Source of the DNA: Flavobacterium jejuense
GTDB taxonomy: Bacteria; Bacteroidota; Bacteroidia; Flavobacteriales; Flavobacteriaceae
Assembly: GCF_006491595.2 (NCBI RefSeq)
Contig: NZ_VEVQ02000007.1
Coordinates: 1 to 64,000 of the forward strand
Length of the DNA: 64,000 bases
Reading direction: 5' to 3'
A program made the translations under genes and the position numbers. The number at the start of each line of letters is the position of its first letter. The stretch's first letter is position 1. Shown here piece by piece: positions 44,539-52,823 of this stretch. Below the pieces are notes generated by a model. The model was not told where the DNA came from. It was given only the letters and a program-made list of their open reading frames with translations, and did no database searches.

Positions 44539-45624
44539 ATGATAAAAGAAAATGTTTTTTTACTACATTCTAATTGTATGCCTGTTAAAGGTTACAGAAG
44601 AAGCATAATATGTGATCTTCAGAGGCACGAAATTGAATTGATTCCAAATGATTTATATGAAATTCTTTCAGAATTTCAGGGTAAAACCATCAATCATATT
44701 AAGAAATTTTATAAAAATAAATATGATTTCATTATTGATGATTATTTTAGTTACTTAGTTAGAAAAGAATATGTTTTTTTTACTAATACGCCTCGCTTTT
44801 TTCCAAAAATGAATTTAGAATACAATTCACCATTTGAAATTACTAATGCAATTATTGATGTTACTTATAGTTTGAATTTTCTTGCTTTAAATGAAAATAT
44901 CATAGATCAGTTGATAAAATTGAAATGCAAGCATTTTGAGATTAGGATTTTTGATAAATTTTCAATTGAAGATATTATTTCATTATTAAAAATGATTTCA
45001 GTTAAAGATGATTTCTTTTTTCAATTGGGACTATATGTAAAATATTCTAATGAAATGGATTCGAAATTTTTAAAAAACATATTAAAAGAATATTCATTCA
45101 TAAATTATATTATTTTATATAATTCTAAAGTTAATGAGTTTAAAAAGTTTCAAGATTTAGATGATAGATATGTAGTTCAAATTAAAGAAAATTTTTTAAA
45201 TGAAAAAAGTTGTGGTAAAATAGATAAAACATTATTTATATCTAATGTCAAGACATATACAGAATCTCAAAGTAATAACTCCTGTTTAAATCGTAAAGTT
45301 TCCGTAGATAAAGAGGGTAACATAAAAAACTGTCCATCGATGTTACAACACTTTGGTAACATAAAAGATTGTACAATTGAAGAAGCTTTAAATCATAAAG
45401 ATTTTAAAAAGTATTGGAATATTACAAAAGATCAAATTGATGTTTGTAAAGATTGCGAATTTAGATATGTCTGTACTGATTGTCGCGCTTATATAGAAGA
45501 GCCTGATAATCCATATTCAAAACCTTTAAAATGTGGCTATAATCCTTACACTAATATATGGGAAGAGTGGAGTACAAATCCTTTAAAGCAGAGAGCTATA
45601 GAACATTATAATTTTTTAGAGTAA
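44539..45624 (+). CDS. gwsS: Grasp-with-spasm SPASM domain peptide maturase
   Basis: A 361-aa protein from the Met at 44539 (an upstream Met at 44527 adds four residues). The start KENVFLLHSNCMPVKGYRRS is typical of the group. The C-terminal third is a SPASM domain whose cysteines lie in SCLNRKV, NCPSM, DCTIEEAL and CKDCEFRYVCTDCRAY, with KCGYNPYTNIWEEW at the end. The N-terminal part has no CX3CX2C radical SAM motif, so it may not be a working radical SAM enzyme and may instead bind the precursor or carry Fe-S clusters only. Confidence 0.85.
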   Translation: MIKENVFLLHSNCMPVKGYRRSIICDLQRHEIELIPNDLYEILSEFQGKTINHIKKFYKNKYDFIIDDYFSYLVRKEYVFFTNTPRFFPKMNLEYNSPFEITNAIIDVTYSLNFLALNENIIDQLIKLKCKHFEIRIFDKFSIEDIISLLKMISVKDDFFFQLGLYVKYSNEMDSKFLKNILKEYSFINYIILYNSKVNEFKKFQDLDDRYVVQIKENFLNEKSCGKIDKTLFISNVKTYTESQSNNSCLNRKVSVDKEGNIKNCPSMLQHFGNIKDCTIEEALNHKDFKKYWNITKDQIDVCKDCEFRYVCTDCRAYIEEPDNPYSKPLKCGYNPYTNIWEEWSTNPLKQRAIEHYNFLE

Positions 45625-45698
45625 TTTATAAAATCACTAAACATCTTTATTAATTATTTCATGTAGAAATAATAATAAATAAGATCAGCAAAATGTAG

Positions 45699-45791
45699 TG
45701 TTTTGAAGTTACTAGTCCTGGTGTACAAATGGCAGCAGGATATGGTTGTCATAGGGTTTGTAATGGTACTCCCTACAACCAAGTATTTTAA
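45699..45791 (+). pseudogene. Remnant of a peptide-precursor gene
   Basis: After a TAG, a frame of 30 codons ends at TAA and reads CFEVTSPGVQMAAGYGCHRV then CNGTPYNQVF. The Thr/Ser/Cys-rich tail looks like the core of a Bacteroidota lanthipeptide-type precursor, and the upstream bases in another frame spell KISK, as in such leaders. There is no intact start codon or leader, so it is called a remnant. Confidence 0.35.
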
Positions 45792-45814
45792 TACAAACTT
45801 AAATAAATAATATT

Positions 45815-45982
45815 ATGAAAAATGGAATCTTTTTAATAATAATCGGAATGGTATTAGTTTTGATTGGAGCTGGTTTAAAAATTACTGGTAATCTTGAAAC
45901 ATTATATAATATTGTTTTTATTCTGGGATTTATATTAGAAACAATTGGCGTTGTTATTATCATTAATAAGTATAAGAAATAA
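45815..45982 (+). CDS. 55-aa GldL-like two-helix membrane protein
   Basis: MKNGIFLIIIGMVLVLIGAG, then LKITGNL, a short loop, a second helix (YNIVFILGFILETIGVVIII) and NKYKK. The pattern of two helices with IGAGLKI and LGFILETIG resembles the N-terminal membrane part of GldL-related small proteins. Too short for the real GldL motor protein. It sits alone between the graspetide operon and the second cassette operon; a hairpin follows. Confidence 0.5.
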   Translation: MKNGIFLIIIGMVLVLIGAGLKITGNLETLYNIVFILGFILETIGVVIIINKYKK

Positions 45983-46011
45983 TTGTCTGCCAATAGTGCA
46001 TATATTCAATA

Positions 46012-46039
46012 ACGGTTTTTGGCAAAAGTCAAAAGCCGT
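46012..46039 (+). terminator. Hairpin after the GldL-like gene
   Basis: ACGGTTTTTG (46012-46021) pairs with CAAAAGCCGT (46030-46039), including one G-T pair. The tail is only weakly T-rich. Confidence 0.45.
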
Positions 46040-46134
46040 TTCATATTCGAAAAGTTAAGCGATCAATCAAAAGATACGATATATTTGTTCGCTACTGAAA
46101 TATATGCTTCAAAGTTATGAAAACATAAAGCAGT

Positions 46135-46248
46135 AAATTTTTGGGTAAAAGATGTTAAATTTTTAGCAGGATTAATTCCGTTGGAAAGCTATAGTTTTTA
46201 TAACATTCAGCAAATTAAAAAAGTAAATATCTGTTTTTACTTTAAATG
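46135..46248 (+). pseudogene. Internal fragment of a TonB-dependent-receptor-like gene
   Basis: About 34 codons (VNFWVKDVKFLAGLIPLESY then SFYNIQQIKKV) align with residues ~460-495 of the 890-aa receptor encoded at 58624-61296, at both protein and DNA level. There is no start and the frame ends soon after at TGA. It shows that a third receptor once stood here, upstream of the second cassette operon. Confidence 0.65.
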
Positions 46249-46287
46249 ATTATTTTCTTGTCCTAAATTCATGAAAATCATGTCGTA

Positions 46288-46311
46288 ATTCCTGAATGTC
46301 GGGTTACTTTG
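46288..46311 (+). promoter_or_regulatory. ATTCCTGAAT operator and TACTTTG promoter element, operon 2
   Basis: ATTCCTGAATGTC (46288-46300) and TACTTTG (46305-46311), with 4 bases between, identical to the operon 1 copy at 40514, including the following GTTTGCAAAC. The identity continues through the 38-aa peptide gene into R3. Confidence 0.55.
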
Positions 46312-46400
46312 TTTGCAAACCTTAAAAAACTCCTCTAGTTTTGAAATCGAAATAAAGAATTTATATATATGCCTATTTTTAGAACTAAAACCATTATTAT

Positions 46401-46517
46401 ATGCCAGACATAGATTTTATATTACAACTCATTTTAATTATTACTATTCTTGTAATATTATATTTCGTAGTTAAACTATTTAAAAAAATATTAAAACTTT
46501 TAGATAAGTATGAATAA
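46401..46517 (+). CDS. 38-aa single-helix membrane peptide, copy 2
   Basis: The same 38-codon frame as at 40627. Ten codons differ: three silent and seven changing the residue, of which six are conservative (Y/F, L/V, I/V, V/L, L/F, F/L) and one is E/K. No indel occurs within the frame, while a 3-base indel lies just beyond the stop. The changes cluster in codons 22-33. Upstream DNA is almost identical. This pattern supports a translated, selected membrane peptide. Confidence 0.55.
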   Translation: MPDIDFILQLILIITILVILYFVVKLFKKILKLLDKYE

Positions 46518-46563
46518 GATAAAAAATGAAGAAGAGTAATTACTGCAACCACCATTTTTAAAA

Positions 46564-46799
46564 TAGAGTTAACCACTATGAAGGGATTGATTCAGCTGTT
46601 AGTAACCCTTTAAAAAAAAGACGAGCAAAATAGGAATTGATAGACTTTCTAAAACAAAACTATTAAGCAATAATAAAGAGAAAGTTGGCTTTGTTGTTGT
46701 TTTAAGTAAAAACCAACTATAAAAAACAGCCATACCTTAAATAAATGTTTTGACGAACACAAAGTATGACTGTAATTAATTTAATTAAATAACAAATTT
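46564..46799 (+). repeat. Cassette leader element R3
   Basis: Nearly identical to R1 over its full length, with the stems and the ~25-base run between the last stem and the ATG preserved. Ends at the start codon of SSP2. Confidence 0.75.
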
Positions 46800-47111
46800 A
46801 TGAAAAAATTAGTATTTGGCTTAATTGCTACCGTTTTATTATCAGTTAGTGGATTTGCTAACAACACAAAAGATATTTCAGATTTTAATCATATTAAAAC
46901 TAATAAATCTATTGACCAATTAAATTTAATTGATTCAAATAATATTTTTAGTTTCGAAAATAATTTTGATTTTTTTGGCACTTGTTATGTTACATTAGGT
47001 TTTTATGATTCAGATGGGAATAAAATAGCAGAAAGAACGCTACAAATTGAAGGTGTTAATTCAGCTGATGAATGTAGTAGAATTGCTGATGAAATTGCGA
47101 AACAATTATAG
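46800..47111 (+). CDS. Small secreted two-Cys protein SSP2 (beta type)
   Basis: 103 aa with the same signal peptide as SSP1 (the first 14 residues are identical, DNA also identical over about 41 bases). Mature cysteines lie in FFGTCYVTLGFYDSDGN and SADECSRIADE, flanking a predicted hairpin with GNKIAERTLQIEG. The C-terminus is a short helix. The linker before the first Cys is Asn/Ser/Asp-rich. Followed by GLPGLI-2 after 66 bases. Confidence 0.7.
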   Translation: MKKLVFGLIATVLLSVSGFANNTKDISDFNHIKTNKSIDQLNLIDSNNIFSFENNFDFFGTCYVTLGFYDSDGNKIAERTLQIEGVNSADECSRIADEIAKQL

Positions 47112-47177
47112 GTTCCTGCAAGGATTATTTAAAATATGTTACAACCATATCTTTAATTAACATTTAGATTTAATATT

Positions 47178-47915
47178 ATGAGATATTTATTTTTTTTACT
47201 TTTTACAGTTTTAAATTTTGCTCAAGAAAAAGCGACACTAATGACTTATGAAGTTACATACAATACTGAGTTGCCAACAACTAAGAATGGTTATCTCTAC
47301 ATAAGCAATGATCAAAAAAAAACTATTTATTATACTGAGAATATTAATAAGAATAATGAAAGTAAAGAGGAAAATATTGATGTAGCTTTAAAGTTTGAAT
47401 CGGGAAAGAAACAATTTAATTATTTTGATTATCAAAAAGATACTTTAATAACTAGAGATGATATTTTAAAAGAAAGTGTTTTAATAAAAGAAATGATACC
47501 AGATTTATATTGGAATTTATTAGACGAAACCATTACAACAAATAATGTTGTACTTAACAAAGCTACCTGTTATTTTAGAGGAAGAAATTATATAGCCTAT
47601 TATTCAACCAATATTCCAATTAAAGCTGGACCATGGAAATTTCAAGGATTACCAGGTGTTATTTATACGATTTCGGATGAAACAAAAAGATATAATTGGG
47701 TGTTGAAAAAAATAGAATCTACTGAATACAATTTTAGTTCTGAAATGTCAAATACAGAAGCTGAAATAATATCCATAAAAGAATATGCAAAGCGAAAATT
47801 TAGTTCTCAAGATTTAGACGAAAAAATTATTTCAAGATTACCTAGAGGAGTGAAAATTGTCGATCAAAAAACATTTAGAACAGGTTTCGAAATAAAATTT
47901 GAATGGGAAGAATAG
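47178..47915 (+). CDS. GLPGLI family protein 2 (FRGR subclass)
   Basis: 245 aa, signal peptide ending near NFAQ. Core: WNLLDETITTNNVVLNKAT, YFRGRNYIAYYSTNIPIKAG, PWKFQGLPGVIYTI. The TCY and AYY variants differ from the more usual WF. The C-terminus FEIKFEWEE and the 3' junction to the next leader are shared with GLPGLI-1, so the two arose by duplication of a unit that included the following leader element. Confidence 0.85.
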   Translation: MRYLFFLLFTVLNFAQEKATLMTYEVTYNTELPTTKNGYLYISNDQKKTIYYTENINKNNESKEENIDVALKFESGKKQFNYFDYQKDTLITRDDILKESVLIKEMIPDLYWNLLDETITTNNVVLNKATCYFRGRNYIAYYSTNIPIKAGPWKFQGLPGVIYTISDETKRYNWVLKKIESTEYNFSSEMSNTEAEIISIKEYAKRKFSSQDLDEKIISRLPRGVKIVDQKTFRTGFEIKFEWEE

Positions 47916-47927
47916 AACTCAAAAATA

Positions 47928-48161
47928 TAGTTGGCCACTATGAAGGGATTGATTCAGCTGTTAGTAACCCTTTAAAAAAAAGACGAGCAAAATAGGAATT
48001 GATAGACTTTCTAAAACAAAACTATTAAGCAAGAATAAAGAGAAAGTTGGCTTTGTTGTTGTTTTAAGTAAAAACCAACTATAAAAAACAGCCATACCTT
48101 AAATAAATGTTTTGACGAACACAAAGTATGACTGTAATTAATTTAATTAAATAACAAATTT
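47928..48161 (+). repeat. Cassette leader element R4
   Basis: Full-length copy that begins 12 bases after the GLPGLI-2 stop and ends at the start codon of SSP3. Not preceded by its own ATTCCTGAAT site, so SSP3 is probably expressed by read-through from the operon 2 promoter or from a promoter in the leader. Confidence 0.75.
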
Positions 48162-48494
48162 ATGAAAAAATTAGTATTTGGCTTAATTGCTACTGTTTTA
48201 TTTTCTTTTACAGCTTCTGCTAACAATACTGCTGAAGTAAACCCTGTTCAAAAAGAAATTACAAATTATGTTTTAGATGGAAAATCATACTCTCCATTTG
48301 AGTTTAGTAAATTGAGTGCCGAAACGTTAGAAGATGCAAAAGCATGTACTGTAACTGTAAATGTAACAGTTAATACACCTTCTGGTCCACAAACATTTAC
48401 TACAACTGAAACTTTTGAAGCATCATGGTTAGGTTGTTTAGCTGCAAAAGTAGCTGCATTTTTAGCAAGTATCTGGCAACCAAGTGTAAACTAA
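48162..48494 (+). CDS. Small secreted two-Cys protein SSP3 (beta type)
   Basis: 110 aa. Signal peptide as in SSP1/2, cleavage near TASAN. The mature part has a linker (EVNPVQKEITNYVLDGKSY), the first Cys in DAKACTVTVNVTVNTPSG, a Thr-rich strand (PQTFTTTETFEASW) and the second Cys in LGCLAAKVAAFLASIWQ, a hydrophobic helix. The amphipathic or hydrophobic end could insert in membranes. A terminator-like hairpin separates it from GLPGLI-3. Confidence 0.7.
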   Translation: MKKLVFGLIATVLFSFTASANNTAEVNPVQKEITNYVLDGKSYSPFEFSKLSAETLEDAKACTVTVNVTVNTPSGPQTFTTTETFEASWLGCLAAKVAAFLASIWQPSVN

Positions 48495-48503
48495 TTAAGT
48501 CTA

Positions 48504-48534
48504 TACGAGTAGCTCATAAAGCTACTCGTATTTT
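48504..48534 (+). terminator. Hairpin between SSP3 and GLPGLI-3
   Basis: TACGAGTAGCT (48504-48514) pairs with AGCTACTCGTA (48520-48530), followed by TTTT. It should cut most transcription after SSP3, so the small protein would be made in excess of the GLPGLI and receptor proteins. Confidence 0.7.
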
Positions 48535-48567
48535 AAATATACTACAAAACTATTTTAAAATAGAAAA

Positions 48568-49383
48568 ATGAAAAAAAAAATATTCTTATTTTGTCTACTC
48601 TCTTTATCTATTTTTGGTCAAACCAATACTAGTAAAGTTTCTTACACAGTAATAGCCAATGCAGTTTCAAAAAAAGCAGTTCTAATTTTCAATAAAGATA
48701 AAAGTGTTTTCCTGACTGAAATAATAAAGAACGATAAAAAAGTTGAGGTAAAATCAAATGAAGAAGAGAACAATATTGAGTTGAAAATAGATTTAAATAC
48801 GAACCTTCCTTCTTCCTTCGGTATGTTTACCAACTTAACTAATAATGTTATAATTGAACATGCTTTCCATCCAAGAGGTTTAAAAGCTACCGAGTTTGAT
48901 ACCTTATTTGTGAAAGAAAAAGCAAAAAACATTAATTGGGAATTAGTAGACGAAACTAAAATTATTAGTTCATTTACTTGTCAAAAAGCAATAGGGAAAT
49001 TTAGAGGCAGAACTTACACTGTTTGGTTCACAAATGACATTCCAATAAGCGTAGGGCCTTGGAAATTAAATGGATTACCAGGTTTAATATTAGAGGCTAG
49101 CGATACCAAAAAGCAGTTTCATTTTTTTGCGGATAAAGTTGAGTTAAATACAAATGAAATTATTAATGATTCTGTTTTTTTAAATAAAAAATACATTACA
49201 CCCATGCAAGAAAGAGAACGTTTTCTTACTTATATGGAGAATATAGGTCTTGAAATTAGTACAAAAATTAAATCATCACTTCCTAGAGGGGTTAATTCGA
49301 CTTCCATTACTACAAGTACAAAAATCATTGATGAAGAAAAATTAATAGAAATCAACTTTAATGACATTCAATCTAAAAAATAG
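48568..49383 (+). CDS. GLPGLI family protein 3 (FRGR subclass)
   Basis: 271 aa, signal peptide ending at IFGQ. Core: WELVDETKIISSFTCQKAI, KFRGRTYTVWFTNDIPISVG, PWKLNGLPGLILEA. The C-terminal extension (about residues 215-271, with LPRGVNSTSITTSTKIID) is longer than in copies 1 and 2. Its last 23 bases overlap the start of the receptor gene, so the two are translationally coupled. Confidence 0.87.
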   Translation: MKKKIFLFCLLSLSIFGQTNTSKVSYTVIANAVSKKAVLIFNKDKSVFLTEIIKNDKKVEVKSNEEENNIELKIDLNTNLPSSFGMFTNLTNNVIIEHAFHPRGLKATEFDTLFVKEKAKNINWELVDETKIISSFTCQKAIGKFRGRTYTVWFTNDIPISVGPWKLNGLPGLILEASDTKKQFHFFADKVELNTNEIINDSVFLNKKYITPMQERERFLTYMENIGLEISTKIKSSLPRGVNSTSITTSTKIIDEEKLIEINFNDIQSKK

Positions 49384-52027
49384 AATCTATATATTTTTCT
49401 TAATCATAAATTGTAACCTTTTAATAAGTCAAACTATTATAAAAGGTGGAGTTACTGATAGTGAAGGAAAAAACATGTCGAATACAAACATAATCCTAAA
49501 ACCAGAAAACTCTCAAAGTATTGTTGCTTATGGGTACACAGATGAAAATGGGAAATATGAATTGAAAACGAATAAGACAGGAATCTTTATACTTAGCTTT
49601 TCGGCTTTAAATTATGAAACAGTTTCTGTAACTGTTGAGCTAACAAACGAAACAAAAACACTAGAAAAAAACGCAACACTTCTCTATAAATCAATTGAAC
49701 TTAATGAAGTAATTATTGAATCGAATAGACCCATAACTATAAAAAAAGATTCTATAATTTTTGATGTAAAAGCTTTTGCACAAGGAAATGAAGAAGTAGT
49801 AGAAGATTTGCTTAAAAAAATACCTGGACTTACAGTTGATAGTGATGGTACGATTAAAGTAGGCAATCAAGAAATAGAAAAAGTCATGGTCGATTATGAT
49901 GATTTTTTTGAAAAAGGCTATAAGGTATTAACTAAAAATATGCCATCAAGTCCTATTGAAAAAGTGGAATTGTTACAACATTATTCTAACAATAAGCATT
50001 TAAAAGGTGTTGAAAACAGTGAGAAAGTGGCACTTAATTTAGTCTTAAAAGACGATGCTAAAAGGCAATGGTTTGGAAATTTTCAATTGGGTTATGGCTT
50101 AGTTTCTGAAAACAGATATGAAGTAAAAAGTAATGTAATGAATTTTGGTAAAAAAAATAAATATTACTTTTTAACTAATTTAAATAATATAGGTGAAGAA
50201 ACTACAGGAGATGTGTCTAATTTGATTTATTCTTTTGGAGACGAACAGATAGGTGATAATGAAAGGAATGCTACATTAATGAGTTTAGACTCTTATGTAC
50301 CACAATTAAAACAAAAAAGAGTTACTTTTAATAATGCAGAGCTACTTTCTTTAAACAGTATCTTTACCTTAACCAATACAATAAAATTGAAAGCATTGGT
50401 TTTTGTAAATCAAGACGAAAATCAGTTTTACAGAAATAGTTTTCAGTCCTTTTTTGCTAACACTACTTTTTTTGAAAACACAGAAAATTTTGTCCTTCAA
50501 AAAAATACTTTAGTTGGTTTTGGAAAAGTAGATTTCAATTATGATATTTCTAAAAATAAGACATTACAGGTTACCAGTAAATTTAATACTACCAAAACAA
50601 AAGATAGAAGCAATTTGCTTTTTAATAACAGTTTATTAAATGAAAGACTTACTAGTACAAATCAGTTAATAGATGAAAAAGTTGTTTTTACAAATAAACG
50701 GACTAGTTCCAAAGTATTATTATTTTCTGGTCGATTTATTTCTGAAAAGACACCACAAGACTATCAATTAAATCAGTTTTTATACAACGATTTGTTTGCT
50801 TCAAATGCTGATAATGTAGCGCAAATCAATGAGAATAAAATGACTTTTTATGGAGTAGAAGGATTTTTGTTAGATCGCAAAAAGAAAGGGAGTTTGTTAG
50901 AAATTAAAATAGGAAATCACTATAGAGAAGATGTTTTGAATTCGAGTTTCCAATTAAAAGAGGGTAATCAGTTAGTGGATGCTCCAGATGGTTATCAAAA
51001 TCAAACGACATATGGTGTAAATGACTTATATGTAAAATTTAAATATGCATTTAAATTCAAAAAAATAAACCTAGTTCCTCAAGCAAATTTACATCAGCTC
51101 TTTAATAGTTTAGAAAGTTTTGACCTAAGAAACACTCAAAATCCTTTTTTTATTAATCCTAAACTAGGAATTGAATATGAGATTAATAAGAAAAATAAAG
51201 TTTTAGCCTCTTACACTTTAAATCAAACAAATGCTACTGTGTTAGAGGTTTATAATAACTATGTACACGATGGTTTTCGTTCCTTTTCAAAAGGAACAGG
51301 AACATTTAATCAATTAGAAGCTTCTTCCGCACTCCTAAATTATACTTATGGAAATTGGGGAGACAAGTTTTTTGCTAGTACATTTTTATTATACAGTAGA
51401 AACCATGATTTTTTTAGTACCAATTCTTTAATTTTTCAAAATTATTCTCAAACTGAAAAAATTATTATCAAAGATCGCGACTTTCTTACTATGAGTACTA
51501 GTATTGATCGCTATTTTAAGCCTATTTCTTCTAATTTAAAGCTGCTCTTTGGAGGTTCTAAATCCAATTATAAAAATGTGGTGAATAATTCTAATTTAAG
51601 AGAAGTAAAAAATTATTTAATTAATTATGGTTTTGAATTACGCTCAGGATTTAGAGGTGTTTTTAATTATCATATCGGTTCAAAATGGGATTATAATGAA
51701 GTGAAGACTACTATTACTAATTCGTTTACCAATAATACTTCGTTTTTAGACCTATCTTTTGTAATTAATTCTAAGTTTAATTTTCAAATACAATCAGAGC
51801 GCTATTATTTTGGGAATTTAGATTCAAATACAAATACTTATTATTTCATGGACTTGGAAGGGAGATACACGGTAAAAGAAAATAAATTATCGTTTTCAAT
51901 CTCTGGAAATAATTTATTCAATACAGAGACTTTTAGAAATTATAGCATCAGTGATATTAGTATTTCTAATACTGAATACCGTTTACAACCACGGTATGTT
52001 TTATTAAAAATGGAATTACGTTTTTAA
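49361..52027 (+). CDS. TonB-dependent-receptor-like outer-membrane protein A
   Basis: 888 aa. Signal peptide (about 1-24), a carboxypeptidase regulatory-like domain (about 25-110: GVTDSEGKNMSNTNIILKP), a plug region with the SIIFDVKAFAQGNEEVVEDL and KIPGLTVDSDGTIKVGN motifs typical of these GLPGLI-linked receptors, then a large barrel ending in MELRF. No SusD partner is present. In this setting it is probably an export or uptake channel for the small secreted proteins, but that is inferred from gene order. Overlaps GLPGLI-3 by 23 bases. Confidence 0.85.
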   Translation: MTFNLKNRIYIFFLIINCNLLISQTIIKGGVTDSEGKNMSNTNIILKPENSQSIVAYGYTDENGKYELKTNKTGIFILSFSALNYETVSVTVELTNETKTLEKNATLLYKSIELNEVIIESNRPITIKKDSIIFDVKAFAQGNEEVVEDLLKKIPGLTVDSDGTIKVGNQEIEKVMVDYDDFFEKGYKVLTKNMPSSPIEKVELLQHYSNNKHLKGVENSEKVALNLVLKDDAKRQWFGNFQLGYGLVSENRYEVKSNVMNFGKKNKYYFLTNLNNIGEETTGDVSNLIYSFGDEQIGDNERNATLMSLDSYVPQLKQKRVTFNNAELLSLNSIFTLTNTIKLKALVFVNQDENQFYRNSFQSFFANTTFFENTENFVLQKNTLVGFGKVDFNYDISKNKTLQVTSKFNTTKTKDRSNLLFNNSLLNERLTSTNQLIDEKVVFTNKRTSSKVLLFSGRFISEKTPQDYQLNQFLYNDLFASNADNVAQINENKMTFYGVEGFLLDRKKKGSLLEIKIGNHYREDVLNSSFQLKEGNQLVDAPDGYQNQTTYGVNDLYVKFKYAFKFKKINLVPQANLHQLFNSLESFDLRNTQNPFFINPKLGIEYEINKKNKVLASYTLNQTNATVLEVYNNYVHDGFRSFSKGTGTFNQLEASSALLNYTYGNWGDKFFASTFLLYSRNHDFFSTNSLIFQNYSQTEKIIIKDRDFLTMSTSIDRYFKPISSNLKLLFGGSKSNYKNVVNNSNLREVKNYLINYGFELRSGFRGVFNYHIGSKWDYNEVKTTITNSFTNNTSFLDLSFVINSKFNFQIQSERYYFGNLDSNTNTYYFMDLEGRYTVKENKLSFSISGNNLFNTETFRNYSISDISISNTEYRLQPRYVLLKMELRF

Positions 52028-52140
52028 ATTAAATCGGTTAAAAGAATTATTTAGTCCTTTATTAACACATTCATAATAATACTAATTCACAATCAAAGCC
52101 ATAAAAAAAGCCATAATTTTACAAGCCATAAAACAAAGCA

Positions 52141-52170
52141 AAAAGCGTTCATTACTAATGAACGCTTTTT
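52141..52170 (+). terminator. Terminator of cassette operon 2
   Basis: AAAAGCGTTCATTA (52141-52154) and TAATGAACGCTTTT (52156-52169) form a long stem with T residues after it. Just upstream the sequence CTAATTCACAATCAAAGCC is shared with the 3' flank of receptor B near 61314. Confidence 0.85.
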
Positions 52171-52179
52171 AATTTTAAT

Positions 52180-52384
52180 TCATTTTCTGAAATAAATCAC
52201 AATATTAGGACTTACTGAAATGTTCAAGTTGTTTTTGCAACTGTCTAATTGTGGAATTCCAATCATACAATTGCTTTGGCTGAAGGCTTTTAGAGAAAAT
52301 CCTTTTGCTTTGTTGCCGAACAGTATAGGCTGTTTGTTAATGGTTTTAGGGGAATTGAATTTTCCAATGGTACTTCAATGTAGA
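52180..52384 (-). pseudogene. Unidentified minus-strand gene remnant
   Basis: In the 550-base gap after receptor A, the minus strand reads through about 55 codons to TGA at 52180, with FGNKAKGFSLKAFSQSNCMI and GIPQLDSCKNNLNISVSP, and a second frame just upstream reads IYIEVPLENSIPLKPLTNSL. The two look like one protein tail broken by a frameshift. No start codon or family is recognised. Confidence 0.3.
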
Positions 52385-52488
52385 TCATGTTTTGTTTTTT
52401 TAAAAGTAATGAAATAAAAAAATAAATCTTTTGCATTGTAAGTTTTTAAAAGAGTTGAAGACGCTAAATTCTGGAAAGACTTGTCGAA

Positions 52489-52512
52489 ATTCCCGAATGT
52501 CGGTTTACTTTG
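52489..52512 (+). promoter_or_regulatory. ATTCCCGAAT operator and TACTTTG promoter element, operon 3
   Basis: ATTCCCGAATGTC (52489-52501), 4 bases, TACTTTG (52506-52512). A diverged copy of the blocks at 40514 and 46288 that keeps the palindrome, the GTCGG and the promoter element. The 38-aa peptide gene that follows the other two is missing here. Confidence 0.5.
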
Positions 52513-52587
52513 TTTGCAAAAGACAAAAAAGACATCTAGTTTTGGAATATGGAAATGAAAAAGTATTGTTATTGACATTTTCAAAAT

Positions 52588-52823
52588 ATAGTTGGCCACT
52601 ATGAAGGGATTGATTCAGCTGTTAGTAACCCTTTAAAAAAAAAGACTAGCATAACAGAAATTGATAGACTTTCTAAAATAAAACTATTAGGCAAGAATAA
52701 AGAGAAAGTTGGCTTTGTTGTTGTTTTAAGTAAAAACCAACTATAAAAAACAGCCATACCTTAAATAAATGTTTTGACGAACACAAAGTATGACTGTAAT
52801 TAATTTAATTAAATAACAAATTT
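52588..52823 (+). repeat. Cassette leader element R5
   Basis: Full-length copy with a few extra changes (AGACTAGCATAAC in place of AGACGAGCAAAAT). Stems retained. Ends at the start codon of SSP4. Confidence 0.75.

Noticed and set aside
52220..52417. 65-aa plus-strand frame after receptor A
   Set aside because: The opposite strand gives more protein-like sequence in two frames, so this frame is probably the complement of a gene remnant.
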